Of a stretch of 64,000 nt of DNA, positions 1 through 11,526 are shown piece after piece. Every line of letters begins with the position of its first letter. Within the stretch, counting starts at the first letter, position 1. Origin of the DNA: Rhynchosporium graminicola. Taxonomy: Eukaryota > Ascomycota > Leotiomycetes > Helotiales > Ploettnerulaceae. The notes below the pieces were generated by a model that saw nothing but the letters and a program-made list of their open reading frames with translations, was not told where the DNA came from and did not search any database. The stretch lies in contig FJUW01000061.1 of the NCBI GenBank assembly GCA_900074885.1, positions 600,295 through 664,294 on the forward strand, read 5' to 3'. A program made the translations under genes and the position numbers.

Positions 1-1533
1 AAGCTTCTTAGTAGTTAATTATTTACTATACGTGCTACTCTTACTAAGAATAGACTCTCGTATAAGCTACCTGCACTTCTCGATTCTGGAGCTAATAGAT
101 ACTATTTTATTAATCGTTCTTTTCTTAAATCCCTTTCTTTCTTCTTAAAACTTTTAATTTACCTTCTACTAAATGTAATTCTTATTAAAGGCTTTAATAG
201 CGTTAATAGTAGTACTATCAGTTACTATACGATACTTAATTTAACGGTAGATCGTCGCGTTCAGGTATTTACTCCCTTTCTTATTACTACTCTCGGAAAC
301 TATAGTATTATACTCGGAAGGACCTAGCTTTCGGAATATTAAGTACTCTTAGATGCCTCTAAACGATAGATTATTTAGCTACTATATACTCCTAGTAACG
401 TTTATAGCTCTCCAATCGAGATTAAGGACTTATATAAATATTATATTTACTAGCGCTACTAATACGACGCTAACGAACGCAACGAACGCCTTAATTAATT
501 CTGAGAAGCGTACGAGGAATAGCGAAGCGCAGCTAACTCTCCTATTAATATTCGAGCTGTTATTAACTCTATCTCTATTATTAAACGACTATTACTAGCT
601 CGGAAGCGCACTTCTAGGGAGACTTATAGCTATAAAAATATCTAAAACTCTCCTCTAGAGAGTATTCTATAGGTAACTAACTCTCTATTACTACTGCTGA
701 TTAGTTAGGATCGTTTCTTCGGCGTTTATACTACTTATTATAGATACGACGAGCCTAAGTGTTTATTATCTGAAGAACGAGAATAGAGTAATAAAGAGAG
801 GTCTTTATACTCTAGAGAGACTATTAATATACGTCTGAAGTGCGTACGATTCAGTAATATTATCGCTTATATCCCGCGTGAATCTCTACTTTAACCCTAA
901 TTAGAAGTCTCTACGTTAAAGACTTACGTATAAGACTACGCCCGTGTAATTCATACTATAGACTAATAGTTGCTCGGAATACTATCTTACGACTTAATAG
1001 AAGTTACTTAAAGTATAAAAATAGCTACTATGATATTTCGGAAGCGATAAAGATCATCTCGTGTGCTTAGACCTCTTCTAGAGCTTCCTGCGCTAGAGAT
1101 TTACGTAATTAGCAGCCTAGCTTTCTATTTCTTATATAAATACTAGAAGTCTTTTAACGATAAGATCTTCTCTATTACTCTTCACGAGATAGATAAGCTT
1201 CTTAACGATCGAATCGCAGTTTAGTAACGCGATATTACTATTATATCTTTAACTATCGACTTTACGGAACGTTATAAAACCGCTTAGTAATTTACTATTA
1301 GCTTAAGCGAATTAGATTCAGAACTATAGATCCCTTACGAGTATAGCTAGTAGGTATATATCTTTTCTAAGGAAGCTAGCGATATTCTCCCTCCTTATCG
1401 CTTATGCGATTACCGAATTAAGCTTAAGGAAGGAGCTGAGAAGAACCTTAAATACTCCTTCTTATATAAGATATTAGCTGAAGAACTTAAAGTCGTTAAG
1501 GCGTATATTACTAATAACTTAGCTAAAGGTTTT
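1..1533 (+). repeat. Copy 1 of a duplicated protease/early pol segment of the Gypsy element
   Basis: This block is repeated at 1629-3161 with an offset of 1628 bases. The only difference I found is G at about 1495 against A at about 3123. The block ends at an ambiguous base (N) at 1534. The 94 bases after the N match the region that normally lies just upstream of the block in the full-length copy at 50814-57377. The order is therefore block, N, natural upstream sequence, block again. That is what an unresolved contig overlap looks like, although a recent tandem duplication is possible. Confidence 0.9.
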
Positions 1534-1628
1534 NCCTAGGAGTATATTAAACCGCTAGTAAAAGACTACGCCTAAGGAAAGACTCCTTCTTAGGTAATAT
1601 ACGAGATATGCGATATCTTGACCTTACG

Positions 1629-3161
1629 AAGCTTCTTAGTAGTTAATTATTTACTATACGTGCTACTCTTACTAAGAATAGACTCTCGTATAAGCTACCT
1701 GCACTTCTCGATTCTGGAGCTAATAGATACTATTTTATTAATCGTTCTTTTCTTAAATCCCTTTCTTTCTTCTTAAAACTTTTAATTTACCTTCTACTAA
1801 ATGTAATTCTTATTAAAGGCTTTAATAGCGTTAATAGTAGTACTATCAGTTACTATACGATACTTAATTTAACGGTAGATCGTCGCGTTCAGGTATTTAC
1901 TCCCTTTCTTATTACTACTCTCGGAAACTATAGTATTATACTCGGAAGGACCTAGCTTTCGGAATATTAAGTACTCTTAGATGCCTCTAAACGATAGATT
2001 ATTTAGCTACTATATACTCCTAGTAACGTTTATAGCTCTCCAATCGAGATTAAGGACTTATATAAATATTATATTTACTAGCGCTACTAATACGACGCTA
2101 ACGAACGCAACGAACGCCTTAATTAATTCTGAGAAGCGTACGAGGAATAGCGAAGCGCAGCTAACTCTCCTATTAATATTCGAGCTGTTATTAACTCTAT
2201 CTCTATTATTAAACGACTATTACTAGCTCGGAAGCGCACTTCTAGGGAGACTTATAGCTATAAAAATATCTAAAACTCTCCTCTAGAGAGTATTCTATAG
2301 GTAACTAACTCTCTATTACTACTGCTGATTAGTTAGGATCGTTTCTTCGGCGTTTATACTACTTATTATAGATACGACGAGCCTAAGTGTTTATTATCTG
2401 AAGAACGAGAATAGAGTAATAAAGAGAGGTCTTTATACTCTAGAGAGACTATTAATATACGTCTGAAGTGCGTACGATTCAGTAATATTATCGCTTATAT
2501 CCCGCGTGAATCTCTACTTTAACCCTAATTAGAAGTCTCTACGTTAAAGACTTACGTATAAGACTACGCCCGTGTAATTCATACTATAGACTAATAGTTG
2601 CTCGGAATACTATCTTACGACTTAATAGAAGTTACTTAAAGTATAAAAATAGCTACTATGATATTTCGGAAGCGATAAAGATCATCTCGTGTGCTTAGAC
2701 CTCTTCTAGAGCTTCCTGCGCTAGAGATTTACGTAATTAGCAGCCTAGCTTTCTATTTCTTATATAAATACTAGAAGTCTTTTAACGATAAGATCTTCTC
2801 TATTACTCTTCACGAGATAGATAAGCTTCTTAACGATCGAATCGCAGTTTAGTAACGCGATATTACTATTATATCTTTAACTATCGACTTTACGGAACGT
2901 TATAAAACCGCTTAGTAATTTACTATTAGCTTAAGCGAATTAGATTCAGAACTATAGATCCCTTACGAGTATAGCTAGTAGGTATATATCTTTTCTAAGG
3001 AAGCTAGCGATATTCTCCCTCCTTATCGCTTATGCGATTACCGAATTAAGCTTAAGGAAGGAGCTGAGAAGAACCTTAAATACTCCTTCTTATATAAGAT
3101 ATTAGCTGAAGAACTTAAAGTCATTAAGGCGTATATTACTAATAACTTAGCTAAAGGTTTT
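1629..3161 (+). repeat. Copy 2 of the duplicated Gypsy segment (in its natural context)
   Basis: This copy continues without a break into the reverse transcriptase and the rest of pol, and its upstream 94 bases match the full-length relative. It is therefore the copy in its normal place. It encodes the retropepsin motif LLDSGAN near 1704-1725 and a short open frame at 1981-2226 that is identical to 353-598. Confidence 0.9.
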
Positions 3162-5960
3162 ATTGAACCTTCTTAAGCACTATACGCTATACTTATTCTT
3201 TTCATTAAGAAAGCTAATAGAAGTCTAAGATTCTATATCGACTTTCGCGTACTTAATAACCTTATAAGGAAGGATTAATATCTACTGCTATTAATCGATA
3301 AAACGCTGGCTAGAATCTCTACTGCTAAGATATTCACTAAACTGGATATTCGCTAAGCGTTCTACCGAATTCGAATAGATTTAGCTTCCGAAGAGTATAC
3401 GACTTTCCGGACTTATTACAGTATATATAAGTATAAGGTACTCCCTTTCGGTCTGACTAACGGCCCTGCGATATACTAGCGATATATGAATAACATCTTA
3501 TTCGACTACTTAGACGACTTCTATATAGTATATCTAGACGATATTCTGATCTACTCTAACGACTTACTATAGTATTAATTATATATACATAAGGTGCTAT
3601 AACGATTATAAGACGCTAGATTATAAGCTAACCTTAAGAAGTATAAATTTAATATTACTCGCACTAAATACTTTAGATTTATTATCTCTACTTCTAGGAT
3701 CGAGGTAGACCTTAAGAAGGTTAATATTATATAATCTTAGAATTACCTGACTATAGTTAAGGGCGTATAATTGTTCTTAGGCTTTTATAACTTCTACTAA
3801 CGATTTATTAAGGACTACGGAATTATTATAAAACCTCTTATGTAACTTATCAAAAATAATATGTTATTTCGGTTCGCTAGGGAGTGTAAAGATGCCTTTG
3901 ATCACCTAAAGCACGCTCTCACTTCGGTACTACTCCTCTACTACTATTAGTAATATCTACCTTATATAATCGAAATAGACGCTAGTGATAAAGTAATAGC
4001 AGGTGTGCTATCGTAATAGCATGACGAAGACTAGTTCCTAGTAGCTTACTTCTCTAAGATTATACTACTTACTGAGCTTAATTACGATATTTACAATAAG
4101 GAAATACTCGTAATTATACGATCTTTTAGTAACTGGAGATCTGAGCTCGTAAGCGTACTATATTAGATCCGCGTTATTACTGATTATAAAGCTCTTAAGT
4201 ACTTTATGACCTTTAAATAGCTAAACGTATAATAAGCCTGATAGGCTAAGCTACTCGTAGATTATAACTTCATGATTACTTATCGACCTAGGAAGTATAA
4301 TCTACTTGCTGACGCTCTCTCTCGTAGAATAGATAAATTAGACGACTAGAATAACGCTAAAAGAACTTAGCGTTTATAGTAGCTACTACGCGAAGACTAA
4401 ATCGATCTAGTACTACTTATAAGTAACCTCCGGAACAGCTCCGACTTTATAGATAACTTTAAGCTTATTAACGCCTTAGAAGTCGCTGACTTATTGCTAG
4501 TCTTTTCTATAGTATAATAAGTACTTGATACTAATCGCACTACGCTATTACTCTAAGCTCTACGGAAATAAGCTCTCTCTGCTACTCCTAGAAAACTAAC
4601 TATAGAAAAAGATCTTCTACTCTATAAAGGAAAACTAATAATACTTAAAATCTTATACTTTCGCACGCTACTTATACGCGAAGTATACGACCGATTAGAG
4701 ACTACTTATCTAAGTGCAAAGAAGACTTTATAACTGCTAGTATTATAATACTAGTAGTACGGAATCGCTTTAACTATTAACTAGTACTACTATAATTGTT
4801 ATACTTGCCGACGAATTCAAGTGCTACGCGATAAGAAACCGAGCCTCCTCTAACCTCTACTTATACTATCACGTCTATAGGAGCATATTATAGTCGACTA
4901 CTATAGCTTTAACTATAATAAATACGGCTATAATAACGTTCTCGTATTTATTAACTATTTCAGTAAATAAGTAATTAGTATTCTATACCGAAAGACCTCT
5001 AATACGCGCGACCTTATAAAGCTTTACTTATACTTCGTATACTGCTATTTCGGAGCTCTATTGATAATTACCTCTGATAGAGGGCCTTAATTCGTTTCCC
5101 GTTTTTAGACTATAGTTATTACGATTCTCAGTACTAAAAGATAGCTTTCTGCAGTAGATTACCTATAAACAGATAACTAAATAGAGATCTATAACTAATA
5201 TCTCTAACGCAGATTACGACCTTTTATCTCTTACTATTAAGATAACTAGTCGGAATTCTTACTTATTATAGATTACGCTCAGATAACTCTCCCTTACGAA
5301 TCCCTTAGAGGTCTCTTATCCTTTGAAGTCGTTTATAGATATATACCCCGCGTTAATTAGAATTAGAAAGACCTATTTAACTCTATTACGCCTGCTAATA
5401 AGTTGAATACTTAGTAAGCTATAGATTAAACTAATCGCTTACGCGACGCCTAGACTACTGCTTAATCTAGCTTTTAACGTGTATAAGCTAAGATATCCTA
5501 ATCCTATAATCGCTCACGCTATGAAGTCGACTTTACTATAGACGACCTTATCTAGCTAGATATGCGCTACTTTACGAGTACTCGACTTAGTAAAAAACTC
5601 GATTTCCTGACTAACGGACCCTTCTATATAATTAAAAAGGTCGGAAGCTCTTATCGCCTAGAGCTCCTTACTAGTATGAAAGTATATAACGTATTCCCTA
5701 CTACTAAGCTACGGAAGTATCTAAACGACCCCTTACTAGGATAAACCTTACTACTATTACTACCTATTAATATTACTAGTAACAATGAATAGGAGATCGA
5801 AGATATACTTACGTGCTATAAGCAGCGCAATAGCCTCTTATACCGAGTTTCCTAGTTAAATCAAGATGTTGATCTTATATAATACGACGCTATAGACGTT
5901 AAATACGCTCTCGCTAAGCTGTAATAATTCCATCTTAATAACCTAACGCAAGCTAGACCT
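1629..5960 (+). pseudogene. RIP-killed Gypsy pol (protease, RT, RNase H, integrase, chromodomain-like tail)
   Basis: Domains in order: retropepsin LDSGA (about 1705), RT palm with the intact catalytic YLDD at 3531-3542, RNase H region from about 3860 with FARECKDAF, integrase core at about 4700-5300, and the integrase C-terminal domain at 5562-5744, which is the longest stop-free stretch. Last comes a chromodomain-like segment at about 5785-5930, as in chromoviruses, which use it to target heterochromatin. The element would encode its own reverse transcription and integration. The many in-frame TAG and TAA codons rule out a functional product. Gag lies to the left of the window. Confidence 0.88.
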
Positions 5961-6065
5961 CCTGCTAGACTACCTAATTAGCTGAAAGCTTTCTACGATA
6001 GAATTAATAATTACGACTACTTTAATAGTAATAAGGAGATAGATTAACGCTCGAGGGCGAGCTTT

Positions 6066-6083
6066 TTTCGGAGGGGGGGGTAG
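6066..6083 (+). other. Polypurine tract next to the 3' LTR
   Basis: A G-rich purine run lies immediately 5' of the LTR start TGTAACG. The same tract, reverse-complemented, lies at 51049-51066 next to the 3' LTR of the complete copy. This is the expected primer site for plus-strand DNA synthesis. Confidence 0.8.
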
Positions 6084-6318
6084 TGTAACGACTAGTCAGG
6101 TTTGAAGGTCTCTCCTTATTAGTAGAAACACTTACTGCTAAGCGAGATTATACGAGTAGAGTTTAGGGGCCCCTTTTCATATATATACTTCTATTCTCTC
6201 TCTACTTCTTCACTCCTTAGTTATAGATTCTCAAGTGATTCTTACTACTTCATATTCATAGTAATATGAGGTCTTATTACTCAGGTAGTTTTAAGACCTT
6301 TCTAGAGCAAGCGTCACA
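6084..6318 (+). repeat. 3' LTR of the left Gypsy element (235 bp)
   Basis: It starts TGTAACGACTAG and ends GCGTCACA. The length is exactly that of the two LTRs of the complete family member (50814-51048 and 57143-57377). It differs from the least mutated LTR mainly by C-to-T and G-to-A changes. Confidence 0.93.
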
Positions 6319-7010
6319 GTAGAGATATATATTAGCGTTAACTCCGGGATATAATCCGTATTAGTATAACTAGTACTCTCTCGGTAGATTAGTCTTATTT
6401 TTATATCAATCGAGGTTGCGAGGCGCTATGAGGAAAGGACTCGGTTTAGGTGATAATCGTCGTAGTATCTCTAGGTATTCTTAAATAGGGGATATAGAGG
6501 GACTGGCGAAAGATAATCGGGGCCTCCTTTTCTATACTATTTACTCTAATTCGGGTATTACAGATAAAAATCTCCCTTAGGAGTCTCTTAAGCAGTCGTT
6601 CCTCTCTCTAGTACTGTTTCCTCTAGTATTAGAGCTTCTAATATAGCGGTATATAGAGTGTACTACTAGTAAACCTCTATAAGTCTCCGGCGAATCGCAG
6701 GAGGTTCTGACTCGTATATAAGGAGTTAGTTAAAGGATAAGGTATAAGTAATCCGGAGAGGATAAAATTTAGAGATTAGTATAGGGAGTCGTGCTATACT
6801 ACCCTATAAGGTAGCGGTAGAGTCGTACTATAATAATAGAGCGCGAAGCGCCAGGGAAGTAAGAGTAATTATAGTAGAATTGAATAAATTAAGTAGTTTG
6901 AAGACTTAAGTTACCTTACTTTCTTGGAATTGCTACTATATTATAGTATAGTCCCAGATTATAAAGTAGAAAAGTCTTGATTCTTCTAAATACTATAGTG
7001 CGAGGAGCTA
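6319..7010. other. RIP-like, AT-rich sequence with no recognised gene
   Basis: CpA is scarce and TpA abundant, as in the neighbouring retroelement. No long frame, LTR pair or known motif was found. Composition returns to ordinary at about 7010, which marks the border of the mutated block. Confidence 0.5.
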
Positions 7011-7926
7011 TCCAAGTGGTGATAACTAATAAACACTAAGTGTCTGTCCCTATCCCGTGATATGTCCTGTCCCGTGATAATAGTTATAAGAGAATCGAGT
7101 GCAATATAAGGAAGCATACGTGTGGGCTATGGATATTATCATGGTCTAATATTATATTGAAATCACCCAGAATAGCAGGCCTCCCCAAAGCATTCGACGC
7201 TGGTGACTTCCTCAAGAGTTTTGTACGGCCTTCAACCGAGTGCAATTAGCAATCTCGTTTTATCCCGAGTCATCTTGTTAGAGGCGCCCCAGATGGCTCG
7301 AAAGAAATTAATTTAACCTTAGCAGCAGACTTGGTCCAAGACAGGCGGTGTCACAAGAGATGGGCGGCTCCTTTGTCTGTGTTCACTGACTTACTAAAGT
7401 CAACAGTTGTTGCATATATATTCTGCGGAACAAGTACGCAAGCAAATTTAGCGTTTATAAATTATCCCTTTCAGATACCATAAGATAAGACTTTGAAAAA
7501 AGACGAGAATTTTCGCTCAAGCAATAGCTTGAGCGAATATTGATGATTTTGATAGCGACATTGATCAATGTTTCCCGTGTTTCAAATCTCAAAGTGCAGC
7601 TCTCGCGGCTAGGATGAAAGTCGCTTGAACATAAACTTGCGAAAATGATAGACTTCAGACTGAAGCTAAAAGTAACGGAACCGATAAGCCGCAAAAGAAT
7701 AAATGCGAGGGTCATAAATGACGAACGAGAGACAAAGCAGAACGAATACTCCCAGCGTAGTTGAGATGATGTCGTGGCCTGTGTCAAAACTTAAATCCGC
7801 GTTTAAGTGCCTGTGGAGACGCGCAAAACTTTCAGGAGGGTGGATTATAAGGTTGGCCATTGAGTGAAAGTGTGCCAGCCCGAGAATTGTTTAGAGAGCT
7901 AGGTTGAAGCAGAGATAATAAAAGGG
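7011..7926. other. Low-RIP island, left part, no convincing gene
   Basis: Base composition looks like normal coding or intergenic DNA. Two overlapping minus-strand open frames (7455-7787 and 7666-7860) show no recognisable domain and mask each other. I see no basis to call either a gene. Confidence 0.4.
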
Positions 7927-8298
7927 TTATTTCAACGTGACAAAAAGTTCATTTACGAGTTCCTTTGGCCCCTCGCAGCATCCTGGCGAGGTTCTTGAAC
8001 AAGGACCACTATTGAGATCACTTAGTTGAGAATAGATATAATGGTCACAGGTAAGGCTATCTGCCGTTGGCTCTTCAAATAAAACCACGTACAGTTGACT
8101 CCGATGAAAGTGACAGGCTTGATGTCGTCCACCTTGATAATGCTAGCGAGGTCGGATATCAACTCCGTGTCGACCTTCAAGAGAAATTTCGTAGTATTGA
8201 GGTTTGCTTGTGCCCGGAGCGTATGTCCGTTCAGTAGCTAAAGGCGTAAATGCAATGATGACAAAGATGGCCACAAGCTTAATGATAGAGGGAGCCAT
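7927..8298 (-). pseudogene. Broken class I hydrophobin-like gene
   Basis: On the minus strand, ATG at 8298 opens a signal-peptide-like start (MAPSIIKLVAIFVIIAF). After a +1 frame change comes a stop-free stretch, TTKFLLKVDTELISDLASII, leading to FIGVNC. An AT-rich gap of about 65 bp that could be an intron follows, then a second stretch with GPC, then PGCCEG, ending at a stop at 7927. The order IGVNC, C, CC resembles cysteines 4 to 7 of class I hydrophobins, small secreted proteins that coat spores and hyphae. Cysteines 1-3 and 8 are missing, and the reading frame shifts exactly where cysteines 1-3 should be. I infer a gene broken by an internal deletion. The exact intron border is uncertain, and an unrelated small secreted protein is possible. 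Confidence 0.38.
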
Positions 8299-8786
8299 GA
8301 TATGAAGTCCGATGCTTTCTTCGATGGTGGTAGATAGGTAAAGTCCTCAAGGTAGCTAGCTAAGATTGAATAAGCTGTTGAAACAAAACATTCAATTCGA
8401 ATCAGATTTTGAGATCTTATAGATAATCGGCTCATGGGACATCGAGCATGTCGATCAATTCCCGGCACATTGAGGTAAGACCGCCTCGCAATATTGGTCT
8501 GGATAGCAATCCGGGTATACACAAGAGCCACTTGGTCATCATATCGAGTCGCGAAATCATACCACGGATTGATATCCATACCAATGTGACAGAATAAACG
8601 AGAAGTCCCGTATCTAAGATAAAACAGACATACATATAGATGGTAGAAGACAATCGCTCATCTCTCATGTAGCCGCAATTTTAGGAGAGATCTAGCTTCC
8701 GAAGATTCGCACAAGACCCAGCTATCAAATTTCGAGTCTCTGCGTGGCATTTGCGATTTCTAGATGTTGGTTACAGGAGCCTGACC
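8299..8786. other. Low-RIP region upstream of the hydrophobin-like relic
   Basis: Overlapping minus-strand open frames (8238-8579 and 8432-8668) are in mutually exclusive frames and show no domain. The stretch could contain the relic's promoter. No motif was recognised. Confidence 0.35.
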
Positions 8787-8921
8787 TTAGCTGTAATGGG
8801 CACGTGATAGTCGGTTGTATATGTACGGTGTTAGGCGTGTTCAGCGTGCGCTGAATATTGTGATCTTTTGGTCCAGATGGCGTAGTTGGTGTGAGCTTAA
8901 CCTCAACCCCGTTATATTAGC
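8787..8921 (+). mobile_element. Solo LTR (125 bp, family G) with 5-bp target duplication
   Basis: The LTR spans 8792-8916, reads TGTAATGGGCACGTGATAG at the left end and closes with CCCCGTTATA (ancestral ...TTACA). It is flanked on both sides by ttagc (8787-8791 and 8917-8921). The same 125-bp unit forms the LTRs of element G at 32236-33009, in the opposite orientation on this strand. It carries far fewer RIP changes than those copies, so it shows a near-original sequence. Confidence 0.9.
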
Positions 8922-9497
8922 CGAGACCTGAGACAGCCAATCTATGAGAATACGATAAATTGATCATGGATATCCTGGTGGATGGCAGCCAAATACTGCA
9001 TGAGATCTATACCACTGATCTGATCTGATAGTGTGTTTAAGCATTTGACATATTATGTACGTAAAACCCAGGTGACATGCGGACACAATAATAATCACGT
9101 AGAAAGACCCACAGCTCAAACAACTATGACGATCACTGAAAATTCAAGCTATAGTGAAAGTTAGGACGAAGCTTTCCTCGAACAATAGCTGATGGTTCAT
9201 GAGTTGACTAGGTAGTTAGCTTCCGAAGTTGATATACCGAGGCTCATGATATTAACCAGAAAGCTCGCAGATCTGGACCTCTGCTGATATATATCACCGC
9301 AGCTATAATTGAAAGCTAGAATATATACTATATTAACACGACATTTCTTTTCGCATTAAAGATTTCGAGAATAATTCAATATCAGGTCTAACCTCGTAAT
9401 GCACGCGGAGTCTCACGTCCAATTCACGTACTCTCGAGATCTACGCTACATCTCGGTTATAGTTATTGACTTCGGGTAAATTAATCAAAGCTATTTG
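8922..9497. other. Low-RIP intergenic sequence
   Basis: No gene-like frame, repeat or RNA motif was recognised here. Confidence 0.4.
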
Positions 9498-9941
9498 CTA
9501 ACAAATTTTCGCGAAAGCAGGGCTCTTGTGACTGTAGCGTATCAAGTCATGCCGTTCAACCACACCTTCAGATTTCTCGATCAAGTCAAACGGTGCGTTC
9601 TCTTGCGAAAAAATAATATTTCGGCGTCGGCGAGGTGCTGCGGCGCAAAGACCTAACGCGGGACTTCGCTTTTGAGTGCCAGACTGTTGCCTCCAATTCG
9701 GCGGAAAAACATCTTCGCGGCGGCACTTACTAGTAATATTGTCTAGAGCCAGTACGTTGAGCGTCGTCCTTCTCGTTATATATGCCCACGCTCCATTTCC
9801 GCTGGCCGTATTGGTCACTCTGTCCGCCTTCAGATCGCAGAACACTTCAAGTAATGAGTTCTCCTCATCCCACGACGTCAAGTCAAGGCATGGAGACTCG
9901 CTAAAGCATTTCCGCAACCTATCCAGGCCAACTATCAGCAA
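9498..9941 (-). CDS. Unrecognised open frame (hypothetical, possibly part of a spliced gene)
   Basis: A 147-codon open frame with normal base composition, from about 9941 to a stop at 9498. The first half (RLRKCFSES, LTSWDEENS) looks protein-like and acidic to mixed; the second half is basic and Arg-rich. A good fungal donor-like site (GTAAGT) lies within it at about 9727-9732, so only the first 70 or so codons may be exon. No family was recognised, and the opposite strand also has a 91-codon frame. Treat it as a weak candidate. Confidence 0.25.
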   Translation of the reverse strand: MLIVGLDRLRKCFSESPCLDLTSWDEENSLLEVFCDLKADRVTNTASGNGAWAYITRRTTLNVLALDNITSKCRREDVFPPNWRQQSGTQKRSPALGLCAAAPRRRRNIIFSQENAPFDLIEKSEGVVERHDLIRYSHKSPAFAKIC

Positions 9942-10699
9942 TCGCTACTAAGAGCATGAGTGTATTCTACAATCTTCTCACGGGATTAGCTAGATTTACA
10001 CCTCTTGCCAGCTTTTCTGCGAAGATTTGACTTTAGATCGCGATACTCATGGGCGTCATAAGATTATCGGCCAGAAACAAATGGTCACCTATCGACACTA
10101 CTAACCTCGAATAGCTTCGGGCTCATCTTGCCCGCTTTTGAAACTAATGCTACCTATAGCTTACTTTTCAATGTGTCATTTCAGTCTAAACCGTCTAGGA
10201 GAATGTAATAACACAGTTTGCTCTCGTCGGATGTCTGCGACGCCACCTATTGCCGAAGACGTGCGCAGAAGGGACCAAGGTAAGAGGCACGGGACCAAAG
10301 AAGAGCGGAGTGAGACTGGTTCATCATCGATTTCCTGACCGCATGTGGCAGTCGAAGCTTACTTTCCAAGGATCCCTGCTTGTAAGTTGACCAACGGCTC
10401 GCTTAGTAAGCGTATGGCGATTTAGCTATTTGACCATGGCGATTTAGCTGTGGCCTTAAATAATTTTACCATGTCCTTGGTACTTGATGAAAAATACCTT
10501 GCTTGTCCGTACAGGCCTGGGAAAGGACAGAACAATAGATTAAGACTGGGGTAATGAGTTCCAGCTCCGTATTCGACGCGAAGGATTTACTGTTGCCATT
10601 TCAATAGAATATAAATGGAAAGAAATTCAAGATGTCAATCCGTCCCGACTAATATCTCCATGTATCTCGATGACTGAAGACCTGTGAAATCCTTCCCGT
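9942..10699. other. Low-RIP region without a firm gene
   Basis: One short open frame at 10138-10338 shows no known features. A donor-like GTAAGTT at 10384-10390 follows a short ATG-initiated frame starting near 10343 and could belong to the frame downstream. Nothing else was recognised. Confidence 0.3.
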
Positions 10700-10706
10700 G
10701 TGCAGG

Positions 10707-10972
10707 CAATCAATGATATCCCCCGATTTCATCTGTTTGTTGACCGTTGCCTAGTGTCGAACGTCATGCGTTGCGCATGTAGAGGGTGCTCACCGAATGC
10801 TTTAGGTTCTATTGACATAATCCCACAAATTAATCAGCAAGGGAAGACGTTTGTTTGTCTGTTTTATTCATATAACTGTTCCAGGCCTGAAAGGCCTATG
10901 CCGGGTTGTCTATTTACACCTTCCGGTCCTACCCGCGAAGGCCAATATATAACAGTTCCTCGATACCAATAA
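10707..10972 (+). CDS. Possible terminal exon of a small Cys-rich protein (hypothetical)
   Basis: Open from an acceptor-like GTGCAG just before 10707 to a stop at about 10970. There is no ATG at the frame start, so it could only be a downstream exon or a partial gene. The product has seven or eight cysteines, including CACRGC, and the C-terminal part is Pro- and Gly-containing. It resembles no family I know. It lies at the right edge of the island, just before RIP-type composition resumes near 10975. Small Cys-rich proteins beside transposons are often effector candidates, but that is only a contextual guess. Confidence 0.22.
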
Positions 10973-11526
10973 AGAAGTCCTGGGCTTCGATAAATAGCTA
11001 AAAACCCTACTTCTTATAGTAAAGTAGGGAAAAGCGCTGAAGAATACCCCGCCTATCCTATTCGATACCTAAACCTCGGCTCTACACTACCTTATCCTAT
11101 CCTCGTATTTAATTAATACTCTCTCCTTCGAACTCCTAGCCCTTCCTTATAGTATATATCGAGAGTAACTAGCTAGATGGAATTATTTTTATAATATACG
11201 AATCGTACGAGGTAAGATTCGTGGATAATTCTTACTTACTACTACTTATAGTCTTCTGCCTCGGATACTATATATTTAAATAAATAGCGACCCCGAAATA
11301 TTGAATTCGGGTGTAACGTTCCTTGTTCTGACTGGTACGCGGTATATAGGCTTGTCGGTTAGTATCAGCTATAAAGTAAAGTAAAGAAGAGATTCAGTTC
11401 TTAATTAGAATTAAGATATTATAAGCAGGTATTAATTACTATATGAATTTAAGCACGAAGCTCTTATCTAATATTAGAAGTGCTAGTCTTATATAGAACT
11501 TTTATTCCTCTATGCAAGCTATATAA
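10973..11526. other. RIP-type sequence with a possible LTR edge and primer-binding site
   Basis: Contains TGTAACGTTCC at about 11312, typical of fungal Gypsy LTR ends. At about 11360 is TTAGTATCAG, which would be TTGGTATCAG (similar to a tRNA-primed binding site) before a RIP change. No matching partner LTR was found, so this is only a hint of a degraded element that starts here and reads right. Confidence 0.3.

Larger units (their letters stand above)
1..6318 (+). mobile_element. Gypsy chromovirus-type LTR retrotransposon, 5'-truncated by the window, RIP-degraded (family F)
   Basis: The element runs off the left edge and ends with a 3' LTR at 6084-6318. It belongs to the same family as the complete copy at 50814-57377: both share the 235-bp LTR, the purine tract and an identical 60-residue open stretch at 5562-5744. 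Order on the plus strand is protease, reverse transcriptase, RNase H, integrase, integrase C-terminus, chromodomain-like tail, purine tract, LTR. Stop codons sit mostly where Trp or Gln is expected, as RIP produces. The bases after the LTR (gtaga) would be the target duplication, but the other flank is outside the window. A 1.5-kb internal duplication is annotated separately. Confidence 0.93.

Noticed and set aside
353..598. 81-codon frame, repeated at 1981-2226
   Set aside because: It lies out of the pol frame of the Gypsy element; the repeat of the frame only reflects the DNA duplication.
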